Below, in pieces: positions 16,586-23,612 of a stretch of DNA of 39,893 bases. The first letter of the stretch is position 1; each line of letters starts with the position of its first letter. The notes beneath the pieces are model-generated. The model had not been told where the DNA came from. It saw only the letters and a program-made list of their open reading frames with translations, and searched no databases. The position numbers and the translations under genes were made by a program. The stretch comes from an uncultured Anaerococcus sp. (GTDB lineage: Bacteria > Bacillota > Clostridia > Tissierellales > Peptoniphilaceae), in assembly GCF_947253225.1 (NCBI RefSeq), contig NZ_CAMXYR010000007.1:1-39893 (forward strand), read 5' to 3'.

Positions 16586-16810
16586 TTATCTTACATCAAA
16601 GTCATGGCTTTCGACAGTTTCTTTTACTGCCTTAACCTTTGCTACTAAGTTGCCATTTTTGGTTCCAAGTGCCTTGGCGGCTATGATTTCATCCATGGCT
16701 TTTTTTACCTCTTCGTTGCTAAGACCTTCCTTTGGTCTATCTATTAAGATAATTCTTGTTGATCCTTTTTCGTCTCTGAATTGTAGTTTTACTCTTGTTT
16801 TTGTCCTCAT
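16586..16810 (-). CDS. DUF2922 family protein
   Basis: A 74-residue protein with the DUF2922 pattern: an N-terminal strand pair (KLQFRDEKGSTRIILIDRPK), then a helix with the typical LSNEEVKKAMDEIIAAKAL and a C-terminal strand. The function is unknown. Proteins of this type are common in clostridia and bacilli, usually encoded next to a DUF1659 gene, as here (11 bases upstream). The pair probably forms one transcript ending at 16559-16580. There is no signal peptide, so it should be cytoplasmic. Confidence 0.7.
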   Translation of the reverse strand: MRTKTRVKLQFRDEKGSTRIILIDRPKEGLSNEEVKKAMDEIIAAKALGTKNGNLVAKVKAVKETVESHDFDVR

Positions 16811-16821
16811 CTGCTACCTCC

Positions 16822-17013
16822 TTAGTCCAATTTCTCTGTGATTACCTTAAATGATTCGTAGGCGTTTTTGTCTACTAGGCTGGCGTAGGCTTTGGCAAAT
16901 TGCTTGAGGCCCTCGTCTGTTACTTCTTTGGCAAAGCTTGCGAATGTTTTGCTCACTTCTTTGGCTTGACCTGTGATATCTGATTTTACTGAAAAGACTA
17001 TTTTTAATTTCAT
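16822..17013 (-). CDS. DUF1659-like protein
   Basis: A 63-residue cytoplasmic protein with the DUF1659 layout: an N-terminal strand (KLKIVFSVKSDITG), KEVSKTFASF, then a helix (DEGLKQFAKAYASLV) and a short end. Two ATGs are available; the first, at 17019, lies only one base from the GGAG ribosome site, so I use the second at 17013, which has a 7-base spacer. Function is unknown. The pairing with a downstream DUF2922 gene is the best support, because the residue similarity is only moderate. Confidence 0.6.
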   Translation of the reverse strand: MKLKIVFSVKSDITGQAKEVSKTFASFAKEVTDEGLKQFAKAYASLVDKNAYESFKVITEKLD

Positions 17014-17091
17014 GTTCATTCTCCTTTGTTGTTTTTGTAAGCCTTACACTTGTATATAGGAGGAGCTCATCTTTCTTCCCGTTTTTTCCAC

Positions 17092-17134
17092 AAAAAAACC
17101 GAAGGACAGGTCTTATTTAAGCCTTCTCCTTCGG
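17092..17134 (-). terminator. Rho-independent terminator of the surface-protein/lipoprotein operon
   Basis: CCGAAGGA pairs with TCCTTCGG (17099-17106 with 17127-17134) and is followed on the minus strand by seven T. It lies 16 bases after the lipoprotein stop. Confidence 0.8.
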
Positions 17135-17150
17135 AGTTCTTCTTAATAGT

Positions 17151-17591
17151 CTATTCTTCTTCCAAGATTTCTTGGATTTGTTGGAGCAAATCTTCACTTT
17201 CTTGGATAGTTTTGTTTGATTTTTCGATTGATTCATCTAGTTTATCCTTGATATCTTCAACTGAATCAGGATTTTCTTCTAGTAGAATTTCGCAGGCTCT
17301 TACTTGAACCTTATTTTCAAAGATAGCATCTTCTAGGTCTTTGGCCTTTTCTTTTAGAGCCTCTTTGTCTACCTTACCTTCAGATTTTTCGCCATCCTTG
17401 TCTGCTTCTTTATCAGCATCCTTTTTGTCGGATTTTTTTTCTTCTTTCTTATCTTCCTTGCTGTCTGCGCTTTCTTCAACCTTGGCTTCTTCTTTTCCTT
17501 CCTTGGTATTGAAGTTTTGGCTTAGGTTGTTACATGAACTAAGGCCTAGGCTAAGCATTAGAGCGAGGAGGAGGTATTTTTTCTTAGTCAT
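17151..17591 (-). CDS. Putative lipoprotein, Lys/Glu/Asp-rich
   Basis: A 146-residue protein with a lipoprotein signal peptide: MTKKKYLLLALMLSLGLSSC, with lipobox LSSC placing the modified cysteine at about residue 20. A low-complexity Lys/Glu/Asp/Ser region of about 60 residues follows and probably spans the cell wall. The last 60 residues are predicted helical and acidic, with heptad-like spacing, and may form a coiled coil. It should be anchored to the outer face of the membrane. It starts 9 bases after the coiled-coil surface protein gene, in one operon with it. No enzymatic domain is seen. Confidence 0.75.
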   Translation of the reverse strand: MTKKKYLLLALMLSLGLSSCNNLSQNFNTKEGKEEAKVEESADSKEDKKEEKKSDKKDADKEADKDGEKSEGKVDKEALKEKAKDLEDAIFENKVQVRACEILLEENPDSVEDIKDKLDESIEKSNKTIQESEDLLQQIQEILEEE

Positions 17592-17600
17592 TTTTTCTCC

Positions 17601-19217
17601 TTATTTTTTCTTTCTGGTAAAGATTAAGCCGACTACTGCAAGAACAACAACCCCACCTGCTATTGGGAGGATGGATTTTATACCTGTCCTTACCTTAGCC
17701 TTGGCTTTTTTACTTCTAACTGTCGTTCTAACTTTTTTGCCTGAACCCTTGCCATCACCTTTTAGATCTTTTTGGAAATCTTTCTCTAATTCGTTGAGGT
17801 CATCTAGGTTTTTGTCGGCCTTATTGTTGATTTTCTCAAGTTTTTCTAGGTAGTCTTTTTTGAGTTTCTCTAGGCTATTTTTGGAAATCTTCTTTGATGT
17901 TGCATCTTCAATTTCCTTCTTAAGAGCCTCATACTTGTCCATAAAGGTATTTTCTTGGATCTTTTTCTTGGCAGTTTCTAGGGCCTTTAGGTTGGCATCA
18001 TTTTTCTCTTTTTTCAACTTATCATAAGCTTCAGTGTAGGCATCCTTGAATTTTTTGCTTGTTGTCTTGAAAACGTCACTTGCTCTGAAGTCTGCGTCAT
18101 TGAGGGCCTTTTCGTACTTGTCCTCATTTTGGTAGGTCTTAGGACTTTCCTTATAGGATTTGAGGAAGTACTCAAGTTTGAAACTTGCATTATCGAAGGC
18201 GTTTATAGCATCGTTTAAGGCATCTAGCTTATCCTCAGCAGGAACTAGGTCCTTTAGAGCTTTTTTGCTGGTCTCGTAGTCGCTTATTATCTTCTTGCTA
18301 GCCTCATTTAGGTTCTTATCCTCTTTGACCTTTTTTAGCTCATCTTCTTTGATGTATTTTTCAGCATCGTTCAAAAAGGCTTCTCTTTCAAGAACTAATT
18401 CATCAAAACCACGCTCAAAGTCAGAGTCTTTAAATTCTCGAACTAGGTCGTCAGGGTAGCCTCCCTTTTTTGTTATGGCATTTAGGTCGGCTTGGCTTAT
18501 GGCGAAATCTTCTAGCTTGATCTTGGTGGCCTTGGCATAGGTTTCAACTGCCTTTGACAAATTTTCATAGGCCTTATCAAGGTCTTCAAGGCTAGTATCC
18601 CTATCTGCTACAAGGGCTTTGGCCTCATCATTGACTTTTTTGAGAGCCTCATCGCTTTTTTTCTTCTCTAGGTCATCGGCAAGCTTACTTAGGATTCTAA
18701 TCCTTGTCCTGAGAGGTTTGGCATAAACTACTGTAAGACCGAGACCTTTTTCTGCCTTAGCGAGGGCTTCTTTGAGATCTTTGTCAACTTCCTCTTTGGT
18801 CTTATCAGCATGGCTTGCTATGAAGGCTTGAATTTCCTTATCGAAGTTTTCCTTTTCCTTAGCTGTGGAAATCCTGTAGAGCTTGGTGGCTGGCTTAGAG
18901 TCCTTGCCCGTAATTTCCTCAACCTTGCTAGTAACATAAGCTTTCACATCAAAGGTATCTTCTGGCTTGGTTGGTTGATCTTCCCCATCTTTTGAAGACC
19001 TGTCGGTTTCCTTTCCATCAGCAGGATTATCGGTTCCCTTACTGTCAGTAGAATTAGCTCCTTGGCTTTGTCCGTTGTTATTTTTTTGGTTTTCTTCTGT
19101 TGTAGCTTGGGCTTGTTCTTGTTGGTTTTCTCCATCTGCAAGGCTTACTCCACCACTAACTGGAGAAAGACCCATAGCAAGTAGCAAGACCAAGGCTGCT
19201 ATTTTACTCTTTTTCAT
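17601..19217 (-). CDS. Helical cell-surface protein with LPIAG-type C-terminal anchor
   Basis: A secreted protein of 538 residues. It starts at ATG 19217 with AGGAG five bases upstream; the longer open frame (to 19343) only reads through promoter and terminator DNA. It has a signal peptide (about 1-28, MKKSKIAALVLLLAMGLSPV), a Gln/Asn/Thr/Lys/Glu-rich linker to residue 90, then about 370 residues of Lys/Glu/Asp-rich repeats of helical segments, FIVAR-like in spacing (for example YENLSKAVETYAKA). The end has LPIAG at about 517-521, a hydrophobic stretch and RKKK, a plausible LPXTG-variant sortase signal or simply a membrane anchor. Ligand unknown; adhesin is a guess. Confidence 0.75.
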   Translation of the reverse strand: MKKSKIAALVLLLAMGLSPVSGGVSLADGENQQEQAQATTEENQKNNNGQSQGANSTDSKGTDNPADGKETDRSSKDGEDQPTKPEDTFDVKAYVTSKVEEITGKDSKPATKLYRISTAKEKENFDKEIQAFIASHADKTKEEVDKDLKEALAKAEKGLGLTVVYAKPLRTRIRILSKLADDLEKKKSDEALKKVNDEAKALVADRDTSLEDLDKAYENLSKAVETYAKATKIKLEDFAISQADLNAITKKGGYPDDLVREFKDSDFERGFDELVLEREAFLNDAEKYIKEDELKKVKEDKNLNEASKKIISDYETSKKALKDLVPAEDKLDALNDAINAFDNASFKLEYFLKSYKESPKTYQNEDKYEKALNDADFRASDVFKTTSKKFKDAYTEAYDKLKKEKNDANLKALETAKKKIQENTFMDKYEALKKEIEDATSKKISKNSLEKLKKDYLEKLEKINNKADKNLDDLNELEKDFQKDLKGDGKGSGKKVRTTVRSKKAKAKVRTGIKSILPIAGGVVVLAVVGLIFTRKKK

Positions 19218-19245
19218 ATTCGCTCCTAACTCATTATTTATATAA

Positions 19246-19274
19246 ATTATATAGCTTTTTGCCCTTATTGTCAA
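19246..19274 (-). promoter_or_regulatory. Consensus sigma-A promoter of the surface-protein operon
   Basis: On the minus strand TTGACA (19269-19274), 17 bases, TATAAT (19246-19251): a perfect consensus promoter, placed 29 bases before the start at 19217. The surface protein and lipoprotein are therefore likely strongly expressed. Confidence 0.85.
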
Positions 19275-19318
19275 AAAGCTCGGCAAGGCAAAGCTCCTTG
19301 TCAATAAGCTTTTCCAAA

Positions 19319-19340
19319 GAAAAAACCTCCCTAGGGAGGT
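19319..19340 (-). terminator. Rho-independent terminator after the KKED-repeat protein gene
   Basis: ACCTCC-CTAG-GGAGGT hairpin (19325-19340) followed by six T on the minus strand. It separates the repeat-protein gene from the consensus promoter of the next operon. Confidence 0.7.
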
Positions 19341-19380
19341 CAATTCTCGTGAGCACCGCGGTTATTCCTATTCGTTAGTT

Positions 19381-19392
19381 AGAGTGCACTCT
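19381..19392. repeat. 12-bp perfect palindrome AGAGTGCACTCT
   Basis: A perfect dyad lying between the stop of the repeat-protein gene and its terminator, followed by an 8-bp palindrome ACCGCGGT (19356-19363). Its size and symmetry are like TetR-type operators, but its position downstream of a gene is odd for an operator. Function unknown. Confidence 0.4.
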
Positions 19393-19402
19393 CTATTCTA
19401 AA

Positions 19403-20089
19403 TTAGTCTCTTTTTTTGCTAGCAACAAAACCTGCAGATGCAGCTGCAAGTAATCCAGCAACGCCAGTTAGTCCTGCAACACCTGTCTTAGCATTCTTTT
19501 CAGCTTGCTTAGCTGGGCTAGATTTTTCTTTCTTGCCAGATGCTACTTTCTTTGAGCCATCTTTTGGTTCAACTTCTGGATCAGCTGGATCCCAAAGTTT
19601 GAAGTAGAACTTGCCACCATTTTCTACAGCAGCTTGGTAAACTGTGTAAGAATCTTTAGTTGGAGAAGCAGCTAGGGCTTTCTTAGCAGCTTCTTCAGCA
19701 GCTTCTTTTGTATCGAAAGCAGTTTCTTCATTTGCTAGTGCTTTAGAATCTTCTTTCTTGTCTTCTTTTTTATCTTCTTTTTTATCTTCTTTCTTGTCTT
19801 CTTTTTTATCTTCTTTCTTGTCTTCTTTTTTATCTTCTTTTGGTGCTGGTGCAGGTGTTGGATTATCCTTTGGCTCAGTTTGAGTATCTGCTCCTACGCC
19901 ATTTTTCTCGTTGTCTTTTTGAGCCTTATTCAACAAATCCTTGGTATCTTTAACATCTTTTTTATTTTGGTCTATTAATTCACCTGATCTTTTCAATAAA
20001 TCATCAGCTTTATCAGCATGAACTGGAGCTAGAGCGCCAAATCCAAGAGCTAGTGCCAAAACACCAGCAGCTATTTTACTTTTTTTCAT
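19403..20089 (-). CDS. Secreted KKED-repeat surface protein with NAKTG-type sorting signal
   Basis: A 228-residue secreted protein. The signal peptide covers about 1-25 (MKKSKIAAGVLALALGFGAL, cleavage near HAD). Residues 27-65 are helical, 66-83 a Pro/Thr linker, and 84-114 are KED plus seven exact KKED units. A folded region of about 60 residues follows (DTKEAAEEAAKKALAA, then YTVYQAAVENGGKFYFKLW), a pattern met in other surface proteins of anaerobic cocci. The end has NAKTG at about 199-203, a Gly/Ala-rich hydrophobic run and KKRD. NAKTG resembles the NPxTG class recognised by class B sortases. Its ATG has GGAGA upstream. Confidence 0.75.
   Translation of the reverse strand: MKKSKIAAGVLALALGFGALAPVHADKADDLLKRSGELIDQNKKDVKDTKDLLNKAQKDNEKNGVGADTQTEPKDNPTPAPAPKEDKKEDKKEDKKEDKKEDKKEDKKEDKKEDSKALANEETAFDTKEAAEEAAKKALAASPTKDSYTVYQAAVENGGKFYFKLWDPADPEVEPKDGSKKVASGKKEKSSPAKQAEKNAKTGVAGLTGVAGLLAAASAGFVASKKRD
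19748..19840 (-). repeat. 12-bp tandem repeat encoding KKED
   Basis: Nearly eight 12-base units, each coding one KKED, in two DNA versions (Lys codons AAA/AAG alternating). The multiple-of-three unit means copy-number change would lengthen or shorten the protein without breaking the frame. Confidence 0.8.
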
Positions 20090-20125
20090 ATATTTCTCCT
20101 TATTTATTTACTAGTACTCACACAC

Positions 20126-20139
20126 AATCGTAAACGATT
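20126..20139. promoter_or_regulatory. Inverted repeat in the 5' region of the KKED-repeat gene
   Basis: AATCGT-AA-ACGATT, a 6-bp arm dyad, lies between a TATAAT-like -10 box (20170-20175, minus strand, weak -35) and the start at 20089. It could be an operator; no candidate regulator is identified. Confidence 0.35.
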
Positions 20140-20264
20140 ATCCAGAAAATACTTCCATATTTCCTACAAATTATAGTACAACTATACCCAGTCTTCCTAT
20201 AAATTCAAGGATAAATCCTACAATTGTTTACTACATTATAGCATTTTCTAATAAAAATTTAAAG

Positions 20265-20747
20265 TTAGTCCATAAATTTCTTCTTGACAAAAGAAACGGC
20301 TGTCCTACTAGCATCCATCGCCTTAATCATCTCTTCATAGTAGAAGATTAGAGCGTTATTCCTATTGGCAACAAGGGCCTTCTCACTTGATAAGGTATCA
20401 AGCCTTTCGCCAGTAAGAAGAAGAATGGATGAATCCTCAATCTTCTCCACATACTTGACATTCACAAAGCCACGAGCCTTGTAGTCAAAGGCCTCAATCC
20501 TCGCCTTGAAGGCAAAAAATACCTGGTCGCAATCTATGATGTAGGGATAATCCCTCCCTAGCTGGATGCGACTTTTAATATACCTGTCCACAAACTTCTT
20601 GGACTTGCCCCTAGTCTGGTACATCCTCTCGAGCAAATGAGTCGGAGTCTTTGGATCAAATTCACTCGATGAAACCCCATAGACCCTAGAGCCAATCCCG
20701 AAGCCAGCCTTGTGTTCAGGCAAGATAGCAATGATATCTTCCCTCAT
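20265..20747 (-). CDS. ComK-like protein
   Basis: A 160-residue protein, start at ATG 20747 with AAGGAGG five bases upstream; the longer frame to 20783 lacks a ribosome site. The layout resembles ComK, the competence transcription activator: a start like EDIIAILPEHK, a middle THLLERMYQTRGKSKKFVD, then YPYIIDCDQVFFAFKAR and GFVNVKYVEKIED. The end has LLTGERLDTLSSEKALVANR, comparable to the NG..-S....QV.R region of ComK. Similarity is by pattern only and is modest, so the role may be another regulator. No competence genes are nearby. Direct 12-bp repeats precede the gene. Confidence 0.5.
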   Translation of the reverse strand: MREDIIAILPEHKAGFGIGSRVYGVSSSEFDPKTPTHLLERMYQTRGKSKKFVDRYIKSRIQLGRDYPYIIDCDQVFFAFKARIEAFDYKARGFVNVKYVEKIEDSSILLLTGERLDTLSSEKALVANRNNALIFYYEEMIKAMDASRTAVSFVKKKFMD

Positions 20748-20764
20748 TTCTACCTCCTTCCACC

Positions 20765-20826
20765 CACTAAAAGTCCTAGACAATTAATGTATGGTTTTAT
20801 CGTACACTAAAAGTCCAAATTAATCA
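20765..20826. repeat. Direct repeat pair CACTAAAAGTCC, 50 bp apart
   Basis: Exact 12-bp copies at 20765-20776 and 20815-20826, start to start 50 bases, flank the likely promoter region of the ComK-like gene. They could be operator sites on the same helix face or a duplication scar. Confidence 0.6.
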
Positions 20827-21125
20827 ATAGGCTGGGGGATTTTTTTAGCTTTCAAATTAATGCAGACCAAAACTTTCCCCTCCCTCTTTGAGGAGGAGCC
20901 TTTACTACTCTCAGTCCTTTATTAGTTTAGTCTTAGTAGTCTTAGTTATTAATAGGACTCGTTTAGGAAAATTTGCCCGAAGTTAATCTTGAAAAAACAG
21001 ACAGTCAATGCCTAGATGGGCAAAAGATGAAACAAGGGGTGGTTTTTGAAAGAAAGCTCTCATATCCCTTGCAAAGACCTTTTTTCCCTCCTAGCAAGTC
21101 CAAGAAAGTCCACTTGGGCAAAACA
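20827..21125. other. Intergenic stretch, no gene seen
   Basis: No frame with a ribosome site or family pattern was found. It holds T-rich runs and short GAGGAGG/CCTCCCTC complementary stretches, and separates the ComK-like gene from the exporter operon's terminator. Confidence 0.45.
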
Positions 21126-21127
21126 TA

Positions 21128-21152
21128 AAAAAACCCGAGTGTGGCTCAGGTC
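21128..21152 (-). terminator. Rho-independent terminator, downstream of the exporter-like genes
   Basis: A 7-bp stem with one G-U pair (21134-21140 with 21146-21152), loop of 5, then seven T on the minus strand. It lies about 105 bases past the stop at 21258. Confidence 0.65.
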
Positions 21153-21257
21153 GTGGCTTATATTTTTTTGTAAAATGACTTAGCCCTAGGCGGAGAAGCT
21201 TTGAAAGCTAGAGCTCGCTTGGGGCTAAGACTTTTCCAAGCTTTTTGGCAAATCTTC

Positions 21258-21788
21258 CTAGCCCTTCTTCCACTTGCCTAGGCCATTTTTCCTGAGAAAG
21301 TCTCTTTTTATGTAATAGAAGCCAAGCCAGTTGATAAAGATTGAAATGCCAACTCCGATTAGGGTGTCAATAGTCCTTGCTAGGGCAAATTGGACGGGCA
21401 GGGTGGTTTGCTTGTTGACGTGGTCTATGGTTATGGAAAGAAAAACTATGGCCATGATGCTTAGGGCATTGTACCTCCTAAGGTTTGCCATAAGCCAGAT
21501 GATGGCACCTACAATTATCGCCATCAAGAGGTAGTCGATTATGATGTAGGATTTGGGAAAGTCTGGGATGAGGATGAGGTAGGCAAGTCCCAAACCTCCA
21601 CCCAAAATCGTTCCTAGAACCCTGTTGATTCCAATATCTTTCGTGTCTAGGACATTGGTCTGCATGGATATGATGGCGGCAATGCCTGCATAAATCGGTC
21701 TTGATGTGCCTGGTCTAAGGTCTGAAACGACTAGGGCTAGGAAGACTGCTAGGACAGTTTTGATTATCCTAAGGCCAGGTCTTTTCAT
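21258..21788 (-). CDS. Aromatic-acid-exporter-like (FUSC/ArAE_1) membrane protein, half-size copy 2
   Basis: A 176-residue protein with four to five transmembrane segments, beginning RPGLRIIKTVLAVFLALVV, then AGIAAIISMQTNVLDT, and INRVLGTILGGGLGLAYLI, the pattern of the ArAE_1/DUF939 family. It lacks the C-terminal soluble domain of longer members. It overlaps the next upstream gene by 20 bases and has no separate ribosome site, so it is probably coupled to it. The two proteins are clearly related and may form a heteromeric pump. Substrate unknown; the family name reflects aromatic acid export in distant members. Confidence 0.75.
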   Translation of the reverse strand: MKRPGLRIIKTVLAVFLALVVSDLRPGTSRPIYAGIAAIISMQTNVLDTKDIGINRVLGTILGGGLGLAYLILIPDFPKSYIIIDYLLMAIIVGAIIWLMANLRRYNALSIMAIVFLSITIDHVNKQTTLPVQFALARTIDTLIGVGISIFINWLGFYYIKRDFLRKNGLGKWKKG

Positions 21789-22296
21789 GGTTTTTAGCGA
21801 ATCTATTGTGGTACCTCTTTCTTATTTCAAAATCAGCCCAATTGACATAAAGGCTGGTAAAAACTCCGATTAGGGTGTCAATTATCCTATTTAGGGCAAA
21901 GATTACAGGCCCCTTTGCATCGTGGGCGTGGTTAATGGTTACGGAGAGAAAGACTATGCCTGCTATGGTTATGGCGAGGTTTTTCTCAAAGGTTGCCAAG
22001 ACCCAAATCAAAAATGTTACAATTATTGACAGGATTAGGATGTTGGCTCTTGGGCTTAGGGCAAATTTTTGGGCGATAAGGAGATAGCCAAGCCCTGTAA
22101 GACCTCCAATTATTGTTCCCAGTGCCCTGTAAAGGCCCTTGTAGAAGGTGCCAGCCACGTCTTGTTGCATACAGATTATGGCTGTAATTCCACTATAAAA
22201 GGGAAGCCCTCCCTCTCTTAGACTCGATGTGAGCATGGACAAAAATAGACCAAGGCCTGTTTTTAGAATCCTTGCCCCAGGTTTTTTGATTAGCAT
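21769..22296 (-). CDS. Aromatic-acid-exporter-like (FUSC/ArAE_1) membrane protein, half-size copy 1
   Basis: A 175-residue paralogue of the downstream gene: KKPGARILKTGLGLFLSML, then SGITAIICMQQDVAGT, YRALGTIIGGLTGLGYLLI and a final NRIIDTLIGVFTSLYVNW. Corresponding motifs appear in copy 2 in the same order, so the pair arose by tandem duplication and diverged. Both are inner-membrane proteins with four to five helices. The start overlaps the nucleoside hydrolase stop by 7 bases, so the three genes form a single unit. A link between the hydrolase and the export pair is inferred only from this layout. Confidence 0.75.
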   Translation of the reverse strand: MLIKKPGARILKTGLGLFLSMLTSSLREGGLPFYSGITAIICMQQDVAGTFYKGLYRALGTIIGGLTGLGYLLIAQKFALSPRANILILSIIVTFLIWVLATFEKNLAITIAGIVFLSVTINHAHDAKGPVIFALNRIIDTLIGVFTSLYVNWADFEIRKRYHNRFAKNHEKTWP

Positions 22297-23126
22297 AATT
22301 TGGCCTTCACATAGTCAAGGAAGGAGGCCTCGTTTACCCTAGAGGCAAGGTAGGCCTTCTTTCTGGAATTTATCCTAATCATCTCGCCCACATTTTCCTT
22401 ATCATCAACCTTGATGGCTGCCTCCTCGAAGATAAAGGCTTCAGGTCTTTCCATCAGGTAGAGTAAGAGAGGCCCATAGAAAGACCTCCTAGGCTTGTTT
22501 TCGAGAATCCTCCCAAGAAGCTCGGCGTTTTTGCTATCTTTTTTTAGGCTTTTGACAAATTCATCGGAAATCTCAATCCCGTCTGCCAAATTTTGGGGCA
22601 AGATAAAGACTTCGATAGAGGAATTCAAAATCCTGTCAATGGCCTTGGCGTCAGCCTTGAAGTTGAAGTCTGGGCCATAGAGGTTTCCTCCGCTTATGAA
22701 AATATGGCCGATATAGTCCTCCAAATCCTCGTACTTATCCAGAGCCTCTGCCAAGTTGGTAAGTGGTCCTGTCGCAAGGATGTCGATTTTGCCACAATCT
22801 GTGGCTAGGTCATATAGAAGGTCGCAGGCTTTGGCTTCCTCCAAGTAGTCCTTGTGGGAAGGATAGAAGGAAAGGTCTTCTCCCTTTTGGACGATTTCCT
22901 CCCCTGATATATTCTCATCCCCACCCTTGGCTATGGGTAGGAAAAGTTCGTGGTCTTCATTGAGTCCCAAGATGTTTAAGGCAGAAGCTTCTGCCGACAT
23001 GAAGGACTTAACAGAGGATAGACCCACTAGCTCAAAATCGAAAGACCTAAATGCCATATCGAGCATCAAGGCCTCATCATCAGTAAAATTTGTATCAATA
23101 TAAATAAAAGCTTTCTCTTTTTCCAT
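22290..23126 (-). CDS. Nucleoside-hydrolase-like protein with altered metal-binding residues
   Basis: A 278-residue protein of the inosine/uridine-preferring nucleoside hydrolase fold, supported by ILATGPLTNLAEAL (calcium-loop region), FISGGNLYGPDFNFKADAKA and overall length. Normal members begin with DxDPGxDDA; here the segment is IDTNFTDDEAL, so the second Asp is Asn and one later Asp is Glu. The conserved C-terminal HD pair (HDALA) is replaced by a FYGPLL segment. It may have a changed substrate, weak activity or a binding role. It starts the unit with the two exporter-like genes, with a GAGGT site before ATG 23126. Confidence 0.7.
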   Translation of the reverse strand: MEKEKAFIYIDTNFTDDEALMLDMAFRSFDFELVGLSSVKSFMSAEASALNILGLNEDHELFLPIAKGGDENISGEEIVQKGEDLSFYPSHKDYLEEAKACDLLYDLATDCGKIDILATGPLTNLAEALDKYEDLEDYIGHIFISGGNLYGPDFNFKADAKAIDRILNSSIEVFILPQNLADGIEISDEFVKSLKKDSKNAELLGRILENKPRRSFYGPLLLYLMERPEAFIFEEAAIKVDDKENVGEMIRINSRKKAYLASRVNEASFLDYVKAKLC

Positions 23127-23612
23127 ACTACCTCACTTTGGACTTACTATACTAAAAATTTGGCGGTTTTCAAAGAAACTTCTCCCAAGTTTCTGCCCAA
23201 AAGTCTCTCTTGCCAAAAGGACTTTGGGCTTTAGAAAAATTATTTTCAAACTTCCAAAAATCTTTTAATTAAAGCTAAGTCTGCCCCGCTTTTATCGCCC
23301 CTTAACAAAGCCTTAATAAGCACCATCCTCAAGGAAAATCTCCCTTTCCTTGAAGGGGGCAGGAGGGGATGAGCTAGGATCAAAAATCTTTAAAGGAGCT
23401 TATCTTGGTATCTTTTTCCTTGCTAGGAAGGTTTAAAGTAAAAATCCCCCGCACGAGCGAGGGTAAAAGCTTAGAAAATCACTTTGTAAGCCTTATAGTA
23501 AATAAGCTTAGGTCAAAGTCCTTTTCGCCAAGTAAGGAGCTTAGGAAAAATCACTTTGTGAAATTTCTCTCCTTGCCAGTAGCTATGGAGCTTTTCCAAG
23601 CCCTTGGCTAAG
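23127..23612. other. Intergenic stretch with hairpins and imperfect repeats
   Basis: No gene is seen. It contains a 9-bp inverted repeat TCAAGGAAA/TTTCCTTGA near 23330, two imperfect copies of AGCTTAG(G)AAAA(A)TCACTTTGT (23468-23487 and 23538-23559), and a terminator at 23440-23463. Confidence 0.5.
23440..23463 (-). terminator. Rho-independent terminator downstream of the ogg gene
   Basis: On the minus strand CCCTCGC-TCGT-GCGGGGG (one G-U pair) is followed by ATTTTTA. It lies about 150 bases past the ogg stop. Confidence 0.6.

Noticed and set aside
19218..19343. N-terminal extension of the helical surface protein to 19343
   Set aside because: It would run through the consensus promoter and a terminator hairpin and has no ribosome site; the signal peptide begins at 19217.
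19341..19402. Possible T-box or riboswitch because of the CCGCGG segment
   Set aside because: The T-box consensus AGGGTGGNACCGCG is not present and no downstream aminoacyl-tRNA or amino-acid gene follows.
19748..19840. CRISPR-like regular repeats
   Set aside because: The 12-bp units are contiguous, without spacers, and encode KKED in frame in a secreted protein.
20747..20783. Start of the ComK-like gene at 20783
   Set aside because: No ribosome site is present there, while AAGGAGG is correctly placed for the ATG at 20747.
12973..23612. A shared intergenic repeat family built on words such as GCCCCAAGC and TTTGGCAAA near 13020, 16265, 21220, 23200 and 26530
   Set aside because: The words recur but I could not align longer stretches between the sites; base composition may explain them.
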